Below are positions 54,842 to 62,373 of a stretch of 64,000 nucleotides of DNA, in pieces. Every line of letters starts with the position of its first letter. Position 1 is the first letter of the stretch. The stretch covers positions 35,520-99,519 of the forward strand of contig NZ_CCDG010000025.1 of NCBI RefSeq assembly GCF_000723885.1. The letters run 5' to 3'. A model generated the notes under the pieces. The model was not told the origin of the DNA. It saw only the letters and a program-made list of their open reading frames with translations, and did no database searches. The stretch comes from Paenibacillus camerounensis (GTDB taxonomy: Bacteria > Bacillota > Bacilli > Paenibacillales > Paenibacillaceae). The position numbers and the translations under genes are program-made.

Positions 54842-54898
54842 AAAAATCCCCTCCATTATCCCGGCCTCAATAAGGCTCATTTCAGGATTGGAGGGGAT
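54842..54898 (-). terminator. Terminator after the NADH dehydrogenase gene
   Basis: ATCCCCTCCA and TGGAGGGGAT pair around a long loop and are followed by TTTTTG on the minus strand. Confidence 0.75.
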
Positions 54899-54904
54899 AA
54901 TCGT

Positions 54905-56083
54905 CTAGTAAGCCAGACTGAACAGGCCTTTAATATGAGTCAGGTAGCGGATATTGCTGGCTTCCTTCATCATAGTTGCCGGAAGGCCCTTAAGCGGAGT
55001 CGAGCTGCCGCCGATAATGGCAACGCCGTCCTTGCGGCCAAGGCTGGCAAGTGTTCCGGAATTAATCGGGCTGAAGCTTTCCATCGCTTTGTTATTCAAC
55101 AAAGCATAGAGGTTGTAACCGATCAGCTCGCCCATCTGCCAGGCAATCTGTGCCGTCGGCGGATTTGGACGGCCGTCCGGCGCGAAGTGAACGGCGCTGT
55201 CTCCGGCAACGAACACATCCTTATGCGAAGCGGACTGCAGGAAATCATTAACTGTAGCACGGCCGCGGTTAACCTCAAGTCCGGATTCCCCGACCAGCGG
55301 ATTCCCCTGCACGCCTCCGGTCCATACAAAGGTGTTGGCAACGATCTTTTGACCATCCTTCAGATCAACGGTGTTGCCTTCAACATTGGTTACAGGCAGT
55401 CCGGTCAGGAACTGTACCCCGCGTGCTTCAAGGCTTGCGGTTGCCCGCTGAATCAGGTGATCCGGCAATACAGGCAGAATCTTCGGCCCTGCTTCGACGA
55501 GCAGCAGCTTGATTTCTTTCGGATCTACGCCATAACGCTTAGTCAGCTTAGGCAGAACATCGGCAATTTCACCAACCAGCTCAACGCCGGTTAGTCCGCC
55601 GCCGCCGATCAGAATGGTTGCATCCGCAGGGTTTTTGCTTTGCGCGTATGCGGCGATTTTACTTTCAATGTGGGCGTGAATATTTTTGGCATCCTCTGCC
55701 GACTTCAGCACCATGCTGTACTGCTCCAGACCCGGGATACCAAAGTAAGCCGTTGTACTGCCAAGTCCGACAACAAGTGCGTCATAAGAAAGGGTTGAAC
55801 CGTCAGACAGGCTGATCTGCTTGCTGTCCACGGAGAAGGATTTTACCTTGGCAATCTTCAGATCAATATCTTTACCGGCAAACAGCTTCGCCAGCGGCAT
55901 GGCAATCGCCTTTTCCGAGATGCTTCCGGCTGCCAGACGGTGAAGCTCTGTAATAATCTGGTGAGTCGGATACTGGTTGACAACCGTAACTTTTGCTTCA
56001 GCTTTGCTCATATATTTACGCACAGTCAGCGCGCTCAGCAAGCCGCCGTAACCTGCACCCAGGATAACAATATGTTTTGACAT
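54905..56083 (-). CDS. ndh: Type II NADH dehydrogenase (NDH-2)
   Basis: A 392-residue single-subunit FAD enzyme that passes electrons from NADH to quinone without pumping protons. N-terminal GAGYGG loop (about 7-12) binds FAD, GGGGLTGVELVGE (about 161-173) binds NADH, and VFVAGDSA (about 293-300) closes the FAD site. It is peripheral to the membrane. The ATG at 56083 is chosen because GGAGG lies seven bases upstream. The DUF1641 gene precedes it in the same direction by 57 bases, a frequent neighbour for such dehydrogenases. Confidence 0.93.
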   Translation of the reverse strand: MSKHIVILGAGYGGLLSALTVRKYMSKAEAKVTVVNQYPTHQIITELHRLAAGSISEKAIAMPLAKLFAGKDIDLKIAKVKSFSVDSKQISLSDGSTLSYDALVVGLGSTTAYFGIPGLEQYSMVLKSAEDAKNIHAHIESKIAAYAQSKNPADATILIGGGGLTGVELVGEIADVLPKLTKRYGVDPKEIKLLLVEAGPKILPVLPDHLIQRATASLEARGVQFLTGLPVTNVEGNTVDLKDGQKIVANTFVWTGGVQGNPLVGESGLEVNRGRATVNDFLQSASHKDVFVAGDSAVHFAPDGRPNPPTAQIAWQMGELIGYNLYALLNNKAMESFSPINSGTLASLGRKDGVAIIGGSSTPLKGLPATMMKEASNIRYLTHIKGLFSLAY

Positions 56084-56140
56084 TCTATTTCCTCCGTCCA
56101 TACGTGTGTATACATTCTAAATCAATAAAGTACAGGTTAC

Positions 56141-56584
56141 TTACTTCTGCGGACTGCGTTCGCCGCTGACCTCCAGATAGGCGTTCACGAAGCGGAGCAT
56201 TTTCTGAACCTGGGGATCCTTGATCATTTTCATCATGCTGAACAGGCTGATATTGTCCGTACTGGCCTCAGCGCGGTCCTTAGCTTCAATTACGGTGGCA
56301 GCCATGTTTTTAACCGACCCTACAACAGGCTCGGCAATTTCCTTAATCGCACCTACAGTGTCATTCTTCAGCACATCATCCGTTGCAACCGCCTGGACAA
56401 AATCAAACGATTTCGTTAATACTCCGGCCAGCTTAGTCAGCTTAGGCAGCTCCTCCACCAGTAATGCAAGCGACTCCTGAACCTCAGGCTTCAGCAGCTG
56501 TTCGAGCAAGTCCTCCTTGGATACTTTTGCTGCGGCAGCTGTTTCTTCCTGTTCAGGCAGTGATTGTGTAATTGTTTCAGACAT
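56141..56584 (-). CDS. DUF1641 family protein
   Basis: A 147-residue helical protein. PEVQESLALLVEELPKLTKL (about 36-55), FDFVQAVATDDVLKND (about 64-79) and MKMIKDPQVQKMLRFVNAYL (about 119-138) match DUF1641, which is found beside NADH dehydrogenase or formate dehydrogenase genes. No catalytic residues are evident. The ATG at 56584 has AAGGAG upstream. It is probably cotranscribed with ndh. Function unknown. The 321-base gap upstream carries the nitroreductase promoter. Confidence 0.85.
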   Translation of the reverse strand: MSETITQSLPEQEETAAAAKVSKEDLLEQLLKPEVQESLALLVEELPKLTKLAGVLTKSFDFVQAVATDDVLKNDTVGAIKEIAEPVVGSVKNMAATVIEAKDRAEASTDNISLFSMMKMIKDPQVQKMLRFVNAYLEVSGERSPQK

Positions 56585-56792
56585 ATTAGCCTCTCCTTCG
56601 CGTTGACATATCTGCTTAATCATCTCTAACTCACAAAGTCAGTGTGCCTATTATACCACCGATATTGTTAATTATGTCACAAAGTTTTTACCCATTTAGC
56701 CTTAATTTGTGATATTAATCACTTATTTATTGACGTTTTCTCGCTTTTCCTTCTTTTTTATAAAAAAATTTATGAATTACTGCCTAAAATCA

Positions 56793-56821
56793 TTGACGAT
56801 CCTCAAACACCATGCTATCTT
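56793..56821 (+). promoter_or_regulatory. Sigma-A promoter of the nitroreductase gene
   Basis: TTGACG (56793-56798) and TATCTT (56816-56821), 17-base spacer, 86 bases upstream of the ATG. Confidence 0.65.
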
Positions 56822-56827
56822 AAGCAA

Positions 56828-56845
56828 GTAACTTAATGTAAGTTT
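56828..56845. promoter_or_regulatory. Operator-like palindrome before the nitroreductase gene
   Basis: GTAACTTAAT-GTAAGTTTA shares the first ten bases GTAACTTAAT with the catE operator. AACTTA-ATG-TAAGTT pairs as a six-base inverted repeat. It starts seven bases past the -10, as at catE. Confidence 0.55.
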
Positions 56846-56906
56846 ATTATAAAACATCAGTTATTGATTTTTATTAACCAATACATACACTAATGGAGGC
56901 ATAATA

Positions 56907-57524
56907 ATGAGCAATTTTTCTGAATTAGTCCAAGCCCGCAGATCCGCCATGAATTTCGTAGAAGGTGTTTCTATTTCCAAGGCTGAGCTGGAGGAGATGT
57001 TCTCGCTTGCCCGTCTCGCCCCTTCCAGCAACAATCTGCAGCATGCCCACTACAAGGTAATTACCGATCCGGCAGTCAAGGAGCAGCTCCGCAAGGATGC
57101 ATACAACCAGTACAAGGTTCATACTGCTTCAGCCGTCATTATCGTATACGGTGATAAGAATGCTTACCTGCAGGCGCCGGAGATTTACAGCGGCCTTAAG
57201 CTGCTCGGTGCTATGAGCCAGGAGGAATACGATAACACCATCCAGTCCATTAATGATGCCTATGAAGGCAATGATGCCTTCCAGCGCGATGAGGCCATCC
57301 GTAACGCCTCCCTGTCAGCTATGCAGTTCATGCTGATCGCCAAGGACAAGGGCTGGGATACGTGCCCGATGATCGGTTTTGTACCCGAGGCTGTGAATGC
57401 AACGCTCAATGCACCGGATAACCTTGTCCCTGCCCTGATGATCACAATCGGCAAAGACAACAAGCATAAGATCAGACCGCGCGGCTACCGCAAGCCGGTT
57501 AACGAATTTGTGGATTTCATCTGA
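56907..57524 (+). CDS. Nitroreductase family protein (YodC/MhqN-like)
   Basis: A 205-residue FMN enzyme of the nitroreductase fold. RRSAMNFVEGVSISKAEL (about 11-28), the FMN-binding APSSNNLQHAHYKVI (about 36-50), the GDKNAYLQAPEIY segment and DTCPMIGFVPEAVN (about 150-163) are typical. Quinone or nitro-compound reduction is the usual role; Bacillus YodC and MhqN are induced by quinones. It has a strong TGGAGG site and its own promoter with an operator related to that of the catE homologue, so it may belong to the same stress regulon. Confidence 0.9.
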   Translation: MSNFSELVQARRSAMNFVEGVSISKAELEEMFSLARLAPSSNNLQHAHYKVITDPAVKEQLRKDAYNQYKVHTASAVIIVYGDKNAYLQAPEIYSGLKLLGAMSQEEYDNTIQSINDAYEGNDAFQRDEAIRNASLSAMQFMLIAKDKGWDTCPMIGFVPEAVNATLNAPDNLVPALMITIGKDNKHKIRPRGYRKPVNEFVDFI

Positions 57525-57555
57525 TCCTTACACGAAGAACAGCTATAGAATGCGC

Positions 57556-57597
57556 AAAAAGGCCCTCCGTCATCATTAGGCGGAAGGCTTTTTTTTG
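57556..57597 (+). terminator. Terminator after the nitroreductase gene
   Basis: AAAGGCCCTCCGTC pairs with GGCGGAAGGCTT (mismatch near the base), followed by eight T. Confidence 0.85.
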
Positions 57598-57676
57598 TTG
57601 CGTTAGGCTGCATACAGCCCGTTATTAATATGAGAATATGGACAACCTACCTGAAAACCGGGGTGAGGTGTAATCA

Positions 57677-58129
57677 GTGAATTGGACACAAAACTTTACC
57701 GTACTATTGCTGTTTGCGGCTCTGAGCCTGTCTTCTTCCACTCAGGTACAAGCTGAAACCGCTCAGCTTGTACCTGTGAGGGATTCAAGCGAACTGAGAA
57801 TACAGGATACGCTTATGAATTTTTTGACCCCCTATATCAACGAGGCGGTCCGGGAATATTATCAGCATTCCTTGCTTGAGCCGCCGCTCGTCTATCCGTA
57901 TTTCGTAAAAATAACCGAGTGTGCGCGGATAAACGGCTTTCGCGGCTTCCGGCTGTCTGTAACGCTCGATGTAACACCCGTTGTCGGCCCCCATATCTCT
58001 GTTGGAGAAGACCGGTTAACTTTTGAAATTTCCGCAGGACCTGAAGTCAGGCTGGTTAACTACACGCATTTAATAAGCTATCCGCTCCCGCCGCACTGGC
58101 AGGATATTGTGAAGAAACCGGTAAAGTAA
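57677..58129 (+). CDS. Secreted DUF3888 domain protein
   Basis: A 150-residue exported protein. Residues 1-26 form a signal peptide ending near VQAET. The mature part has LRIQDTLMNFLTPYINEAV (about 40-58), an aromatic segment HSLLEPPLVYPYFVKI, and VVGPHISVGEDRLTFEI (about 102-118), matching DUF3888. Function unknown. The GTG start has GGGTGAGG upstream. A hairpin (GGAGCA...TGCTCC, 58172-58213) follows but without a T-run. Confidence 0.8.
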   Translation: MNWTQNFTVLLLFAALSLSSSTQVQAETAQLVPVRDSSELRIQDTLMNFLTPYINEAVREYYQHSLLEPPLVYPYFVKITECARINGFRGFRLSVTLDVTPVVGPHISVGEDRLTFEISAGPEVRLVNYTHLISYPLPPHWQDIVKKPVK

Positions 58130-58231
58130 ATATGTATCCGCACAGCTGTATTATGATCAGCAGAGTGATATCAGGAGCAGCTTGTCTGCGAAAAGCTTTC
58201 AGACAGGTGCTCCCGCACCTGGCCTCCCATT

Positions 58232-58855
58232 CTATTTTGCGTATTGCAGGATGGCTATTGCTGCCCGTTCACGCCGGTCCGCATCCTCGCTGTGCAGAGC
58301 TTCTTTAAGGACGGAAACAGCTTTGGTGACGGTTATTTCATCCACCAAATTGCGCTTTCCGTCAGCTACGGAATCGGCAGGGCCCTTCCCTTCGATCCAT
58401 AGCTCCAGCCGTGCCGCCGGCAGCGTCCCGCGGTACCTGGAGATCAGGCTCTCATCTGCCAGCAGTTCTGCCGCTTCCGGATTCAGCGCGCTTTGCGGAA
58501 TGCTTCTCAGCCAGGTTACACCGCGCCGGTGACAGCGGCCGTCCTCCGGTGAATCGCCGGTTTCGTCATAGAAATAGTCACCCAGATCACCCAGATGCAC
58601 CCACTGCCCGTCGGCAATCAGCACATAATCCCCGTCCTGCATTTCATGCACGAACAGGTTAAGGTTAACCACGGCTTCTTCAAGCTCCGGCCCCTTATAT
58701 GCCCCGCTCTTCAGCAGTCTGGCCAGCATCTCCTCCGGACCGGCATGTTCCAAATCTCCGGTGCCGGGATAACCGATACAGATATAGTTATTCTCCAGAA
58801 ACTCTCCGATCCGCTCTACGCCCATAGGTGATGTTGTTATCCGAAACAGCTTCAT
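58232..58855 (-). CDS. Uncharacterised protein with PUA/EVE-like domain character
   Basis: A 207-residue protein. The segment GDYVLIADGQWVHLGDLGDY, then a HRRGVTWL (about 110-117) resembles the small barrel plus Arg-rich motif in the N-terminal region of Mrr-type and EVE/PUA-like reader domains. A C-terminal region of short helices follows (VTKAVSVLKEALHSEDADR, 175-193). No nuclease motif is visible. The ATG at 58855 has GAGGAGG upstream. I cannot assign a function; binding of modified bases or RNA is only a possibility. Confidence 0.6.
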   Translation of the reverse strand: MKLFRITTSPMGVERIGEFLENNYICIGYPGTGDLEHAGPEEMLARLLKSGAYKGPELEEAVVNLNLFVHEMQDGDYVLIADGQWVHLGDLGDYFYDETGDSPEDGRCHRRGVTWLRSIPQSALNPEAAELLADESLISRYRGTLPAARLELWIEGKGPADSVADGKRNLVDEITVTKAVSVLKEALHSEDADRRERAAIAILQYAK

Positions 58856-58888
58856 TGATACTCCTCCTCTGTTGGCTTCATTATACAC

Positions 58889-59371
58889 GATTGATCTAAC
58901 TAGGCATTACCCGGGTACAGGCCGTAAATACCGAAAAACTGAGAACCAGACAGAATAATAGCGCTTACAAGAGGATGAGCTGAAAAATAGTTCCATTTCT
59001 TAAGATTAGCGCTTTTTACAGCCCAGCCGCCTGCAGGTATACTTAAGGCATCAACTCAAGGGAACCTTACACCGCTAGCAGGAACGTCTGACGGACAGCA
59101 GTAACGATTCCGCAGCAATCCTGAGCAGCTGTAATCCCTGAGCTTGAGACTATATCTTTGATTCTGGCGTTAAAGCTTTCAATTCATCCCCGAACGAAAT
59201 GGCAGGAGCTTCTTAAAGCTCGAATGTTACACCGCAATCCACTCGTGGCAGAGGATGAATTAGAGAAGATTTATCGTACAGGATAGGCAAATTCACTGCC
59301 GCCTCGGACGATTTCTACCCGGCTGAGTTCAAAGGATAGGATAAGGAGTCTGAGCATAACATGGGTATAGT
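58889..59371. other. Gene-free stretch with a 54-codon open remnant
   Basis: No convincing gene. On the plus strand an open frame from 59125 to a TAG at 59284-59286 gives a plausible hydrophobic-then-basic peptide (ISLILALKLSIHPRTKW, then ARMLHRNPLVAEDELEKIY). It lacks an ATG with a ribosome site, and the frame is closed just upstream by a TGA at 59122-59124. It could be a fossil of a lost gene. No structure is otherwise seen. Confidence 0.35.
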
Positions 59372-59423
59372 GCAAACAACGTAAGCCTCTGTCGTTGATA
59401 ACAATCAATGATAGGGGTTTACG
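59372..59423 (-). terminator. Terminator after the phosphoesterase gene
   Basis: A 20-base stem with a few mismatches (CGTAAACC...CATTGAT paired with ATCAACG...CTTACG, TGTT loop) is followed by TTGTTTG on the minus strand, 6 bases past the stop. Confidence 0.72.
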
Positions 59424-59428
59424 TGTGT

Positions 59429-60679
59429 TTAGTGAGTAAGTGTGAATTCATCCAGCAGGCTGCCATCCACATCGTAAGCCTGATAGTTCAGTACTCTACC
59501 GCTAATAGAAATGCCCGCAAACATCGCCTTGTTATTCTGAAAATGTACAGCATGATAGAACTGGTCTTCTTTTTTCTCATTGAACTTGTTGCCGGAAGCG
59601 TTCGTAACGACATAGACCGTTCCTCTGGACGCACCAGCGGCTCCTTCACCCTCAGCTACAATTTCCCCGTCCAGCAGCGGATAAGACCGCGAATACTCAT
59701 GATTATGCCCCTGCAGCACCAGATCAACCTCATATTTATCAAAAAGCTGAGCCCATTCGTCCAGCTTCTTATAGGTATTACCGCCATATGCCGGACGGTG
59801 AAAAGCGACAATTTTCCAGGCTTTGTCCGTTCCGGCAAGATCCTTTTTAAGCCATTCCGCCTGTTTTTTCAAATTTCCCTCCGTGTTCAGCACCGTAATA
59901 TGCACTGGTCCATAGTCGAAGGAGTACGATGTTCCGGCGATTGAGCCTTTGGCCCCGTTATCCGGCAGATTGAAATGAGAGGTGAATTCGGCTGCCTGTT
60001 CATCGACCTCATCGTGGTTTCCTGTCACCGGCATCAGCGGAATACGGGATACGAGGCTGTCCACATTGCTGAAAAAGCTGTTCCACGCTGCTGAATCTTC
60101 GGCATCCTCCGTAAAGTCCCCGTTATGCACAATAAATTGTGCCGCCGGAAAGGTCTCTGCCGCCTTGTTCAGCGTCCTTCCCCACACCGCAAAATCCGCC
60201 GGCGTTATTCCTTGCGAATCGGTCACATTAATAAAGGTCACCTGGTCAGTGTCTGCTTCCGCAGTGGTGAAGGTGGCAGCAGCACTCCACTCCCCGTCCT
60301 TGCCTGAACCCGCCCTGTAAGTGTACACGGTACCCGGCTCAAGCCCGCTAACCTCCGCTTTATGCACCCCTCTTTTTCCTTTATCCGTCTTAATTGCGGT
60401 ATCTTCCGCCTTTATCCTGAATACTGAAGCACCGTCAAAAGAGGCCTCGCCTCCCTTTACAACCTCCAGCCGCCCGGCAGCGGCAGCATCCTCCGTATAC
60501 CAGGTGAACGCTCTGCTGGTATCCGTATCCTCTTTGAACGTAGTAACCAAGTTATACGGGGTTCCCGGTGACAATGCAGTCTCTGTCCGCCCCGTCTTCA
60601 GTTTTTCCAGTGCTACCGCAGCTACTATTAACACTATGAGAATCATTCCGATGATAAACACCATTTTCAAATCCTTCAC
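59429..60679 (-). CDS. Purple-acid-phosphatase-like metallophosphoesterase with N-terminal Fn3-like domain
   Basis: A 416-residue membrane-anchored or exported enzyme. A GTG at 60679 with AGGAGGG upstream is the start; residues 5-25 form one hydrophobic segment (signal anchor). Residues about 40-140 are a beta-sandwich of Fn3/PAP type (GTVYTYRAG). The catalytic domain has NVTDSQG, HNGDFTED, TGNHDE, AFHRPAYGG and GHNHEYSRSYP, the metal-ligand set of the calcineurin/PAP fold. It is divergent from the VTC operon and may supply phosphate from extracellular substrates. Confidence 0.92.
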   Translation of the reverse strand: MKDLKMVFIIGMILIVLIVAAVALEKLKTGRTETALSPGTPYNLVTTFKEDTDTSRAFTWYTEDAAAAGRLEVVKGGEASFDGASVFRIKAEDTAIKTDKGKRGVHKAEVSGLEPGTVYTYRAGSGKDGEWSAAATFTTAEADTDQVTFINVTDSQGITPADFAVWGRTLNKAAETFPAAQFIVHNGDFTEDAEDSAAWNSFFSNVDSLVSRIPLMPVTGNHDEVDEQAAEFTSHFNLPDNGAKGSIAGTSYSFDYGPVHITVLNTEGNLKKQAEWLKKDLAGTDKAWKIVAFHRPAYGGNTYKKLDEWAQLFDKYEVDLVLQGHNHEYSRSYPLLDGEIVAEGEGAAGASRGTVYVVTNASGNKFNEKKEDQFYHAVHFQNNKAMFAGISISGRVLNYQAYDVDGSLLDEFTLTH

Positions 60680-60902
60680 GCAGGTCCCTCCTGAGGCTGT
60701 GTACTTTGTTAACAACGATAGCCTCCATTAAGCTCCAAAGTCAACCGGAAACCCTCTATTGTGCTCGCAATTCGCGACTTTTGTTAACGCAGTGTAAAAA
60801 CTTTCAGCTAACGCTCAGCTGGATTTAAGACAATCATAAGGTCTGTCCCGTACGATAGGTTCAGTTAATGGTATTTACTAAGGGTTAGAAACGAGGTGTG
60901 AA

Positions 60903-61616
60903 ATGAGTAACAAGCTGCAATTCCGGCATGAGCTGAAATTTTTCATCAACTATCATCAATATCTGATTCTGCGTCAGCGCCTGCACAGCCTGATGGATGC
61001 CGATCAGAATGCCGATGAAGTCGGGGAATATCATATCCGGAGCCTTTATTTTGATGATATGCACAATACAGCCCTGGCTGAAAAGCTCGGAGGGCTCAGG
61101 GAACGTGCCAAATACCGCATCCGGATCTACAATGCTCAGGATAATGTCATTCACTTTGAGAAAAAAATCAAAATGGACGATTATATCGCCAAAGTCAAAG
61201 AGCCGTTAACCCGTGAGATGTACGACCAGGTTATGGCCGGCAACTATGAGGTGCTGAATGTACCCGGCAGTCCGCTGTTCATGGAGCTCTACAATCAGAT
61301 GCGCCATAACCTGCTGCGCCCTAAAGTAATCGTCGATTATGTGCGCGAGCCTTACGTCTGCCATAACGGCAATGTGCGGATTACCTTTGACAAGGAGCTG
61401 CGGACCGGTCTGCATGCTACTGATATTTTTGACCAGGGGCTGCAGCCTGTGCGGGCGCTGGAAGAGAACTTTATTATTTTCGAGGTCAAATTCGACGAAT
61501 ACATTCCGGAATACATCCGGATCGCGCTGCAGCTCGAAGGCTTGAACCGGCAATCGGCGTCAAAATATGTGATTTGCCGGAAATTTTTGAAGACCAACAC
61601 TTGGGAGGATTATTAA
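60903..61616 (+). CDS. VTC-domain polyphosphate polymerase-like protein
   Basis: A 237-residue VTC/CYTH-type tunnel protein. RHELKFFIN (about 8-16), RSLYFDD (about 46-52), RAKYRIRIY (about 71-79), FEKKIKMD, PKVIVDYVREPY (about 140-151), RITFDKELR and SASKYVICRKF carry the basic and acidic residues of the catalytic tunnel. Yeast VTC4 makes polyphosphate from ATP with this domain; bacterial relatives are assigned the same by homology. No membrane helices. A GAGGTG site precedes the ATG. The DUF4956 gene follows two bases later, so it is tightly coupled. Confidence 0.9.
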   Translation: MSNKLQFRHELKFFINYHQYLILRQRLHSLMDADQNADEVGEYHIRSLYFDDMHNTALAEKLGGLRERAKYRIRIYNAQDNVIHFEKKIKMDDYIAKVKEPLTREMYDQVMAGNYEVLNVPGSPLFMELYNQMRHNLLRPKVIVDYVREPYVCHNGNVRITFDKELRTGLHATDIFDQGLQPVRALEENFIIFEVKFDEYIPEYIRIALQLEGLNRQSASKYVICRKFLKTNTWEDY

Positions 61617-61618
61617 TA

Positions 61619-62356
61619 ATGAGCTTTGTATCTACTCTGGCTGCTGCGGGAACAACTGCGGCTGAAGCCAATGACACAGCAACAACCTTTTCCGATATGA
61701 TTAAAAATTCAGTGCTCGACAACTTTGTATCCGACATCAGCATCTCCAAAATCCTGATTACACTCGGGGTCGCTTTTCTGATAGGCTTCTTTATTTACCT
61801 GCTCTATAAACGTGTATTTAGCGGAGTCCTCTATTCCAAAAGCTTCAATGTTTCACTCATGGGCATGACCCTAATCACCGCAACGGTTATTATCGCTATT
61901 AACTCCAATCTGGTGTTGTCACTCGGGATGGTCGGCGCCCTGTCTATCGTCCGGTTCAGAACGCCGATTAAAGATCCGACGGATCTGATCTTCCTGTTCT
62001 GGGCAGCGGTAGCAGGTATTGTGACCGGGGCAGGCTTTTTCACACTGGCTATTGTCGGCTCGGTTATTATCGGTCTGATTCTGTTCCTGTTCATTAAACG
62101 TTCCTCAGTGGAAACCCCCTATCTGCTGGTTGTTAACTGCGAGGGCGATGACAGCGAACGCGAGGTCCACAGCCATCTGAACAAATCCGTAAAACGCTAT
62201 AATGTGAAGCAAAAAACCGTAACAAAGGGCAATGTTGAGCTGACGCTGGAGCTTCGTCTGGACGACAAGGAAGGCGGTTTCGTCAACACTGTCTCCGACA
62301 TTACCGGTGTCAAAAATGTCCTGCTGATCAGCTACAGCGGCGACTACGTATCTTAA
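61619..62356 (+). CDS. DUF4956 membrane protein
   Basis: A 245-residue protein with about four membrane helices (residues 40-60, 75-95, 125-150 by hydrophobicity) and a soluble C-terminal domain (about 160-245). SLGMVGALSIVRFRTPIKDP (about 102-121) is the family's invariant segment. It follows the VTC gene by two bases and GGGAGG sits inside that gene's end. DUF4956 is usually encoded beside VTC-domain and CotH genes, suggesting a joint process at the membrane. Function unproved. Confidence 0.92.
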   Translation: MSFVSTLAAAGTTAAEANDTATTFSDMIKNSVLDNFVSDISISKILITLGVAFLIGFFIYLLYKRVFSGVLYSKSFNVSLMGMTLITATVIIAINSNLVLSLGMVGALSIVRFRTPIKDPTDLIFLFWAAVAGIVTGAGFFTLAIVGSVIIGLILFLFIKRSSVETPYLLVVNCEGDDSEREVHSHLNKSVKRYNVKQKTVTKGNVELTLELRLDDKEGGFVNTVSDITGVKNVLLISYSGDYVS

Positions 62357-62373
62357 GGAAGGGCGGTGCCGGG

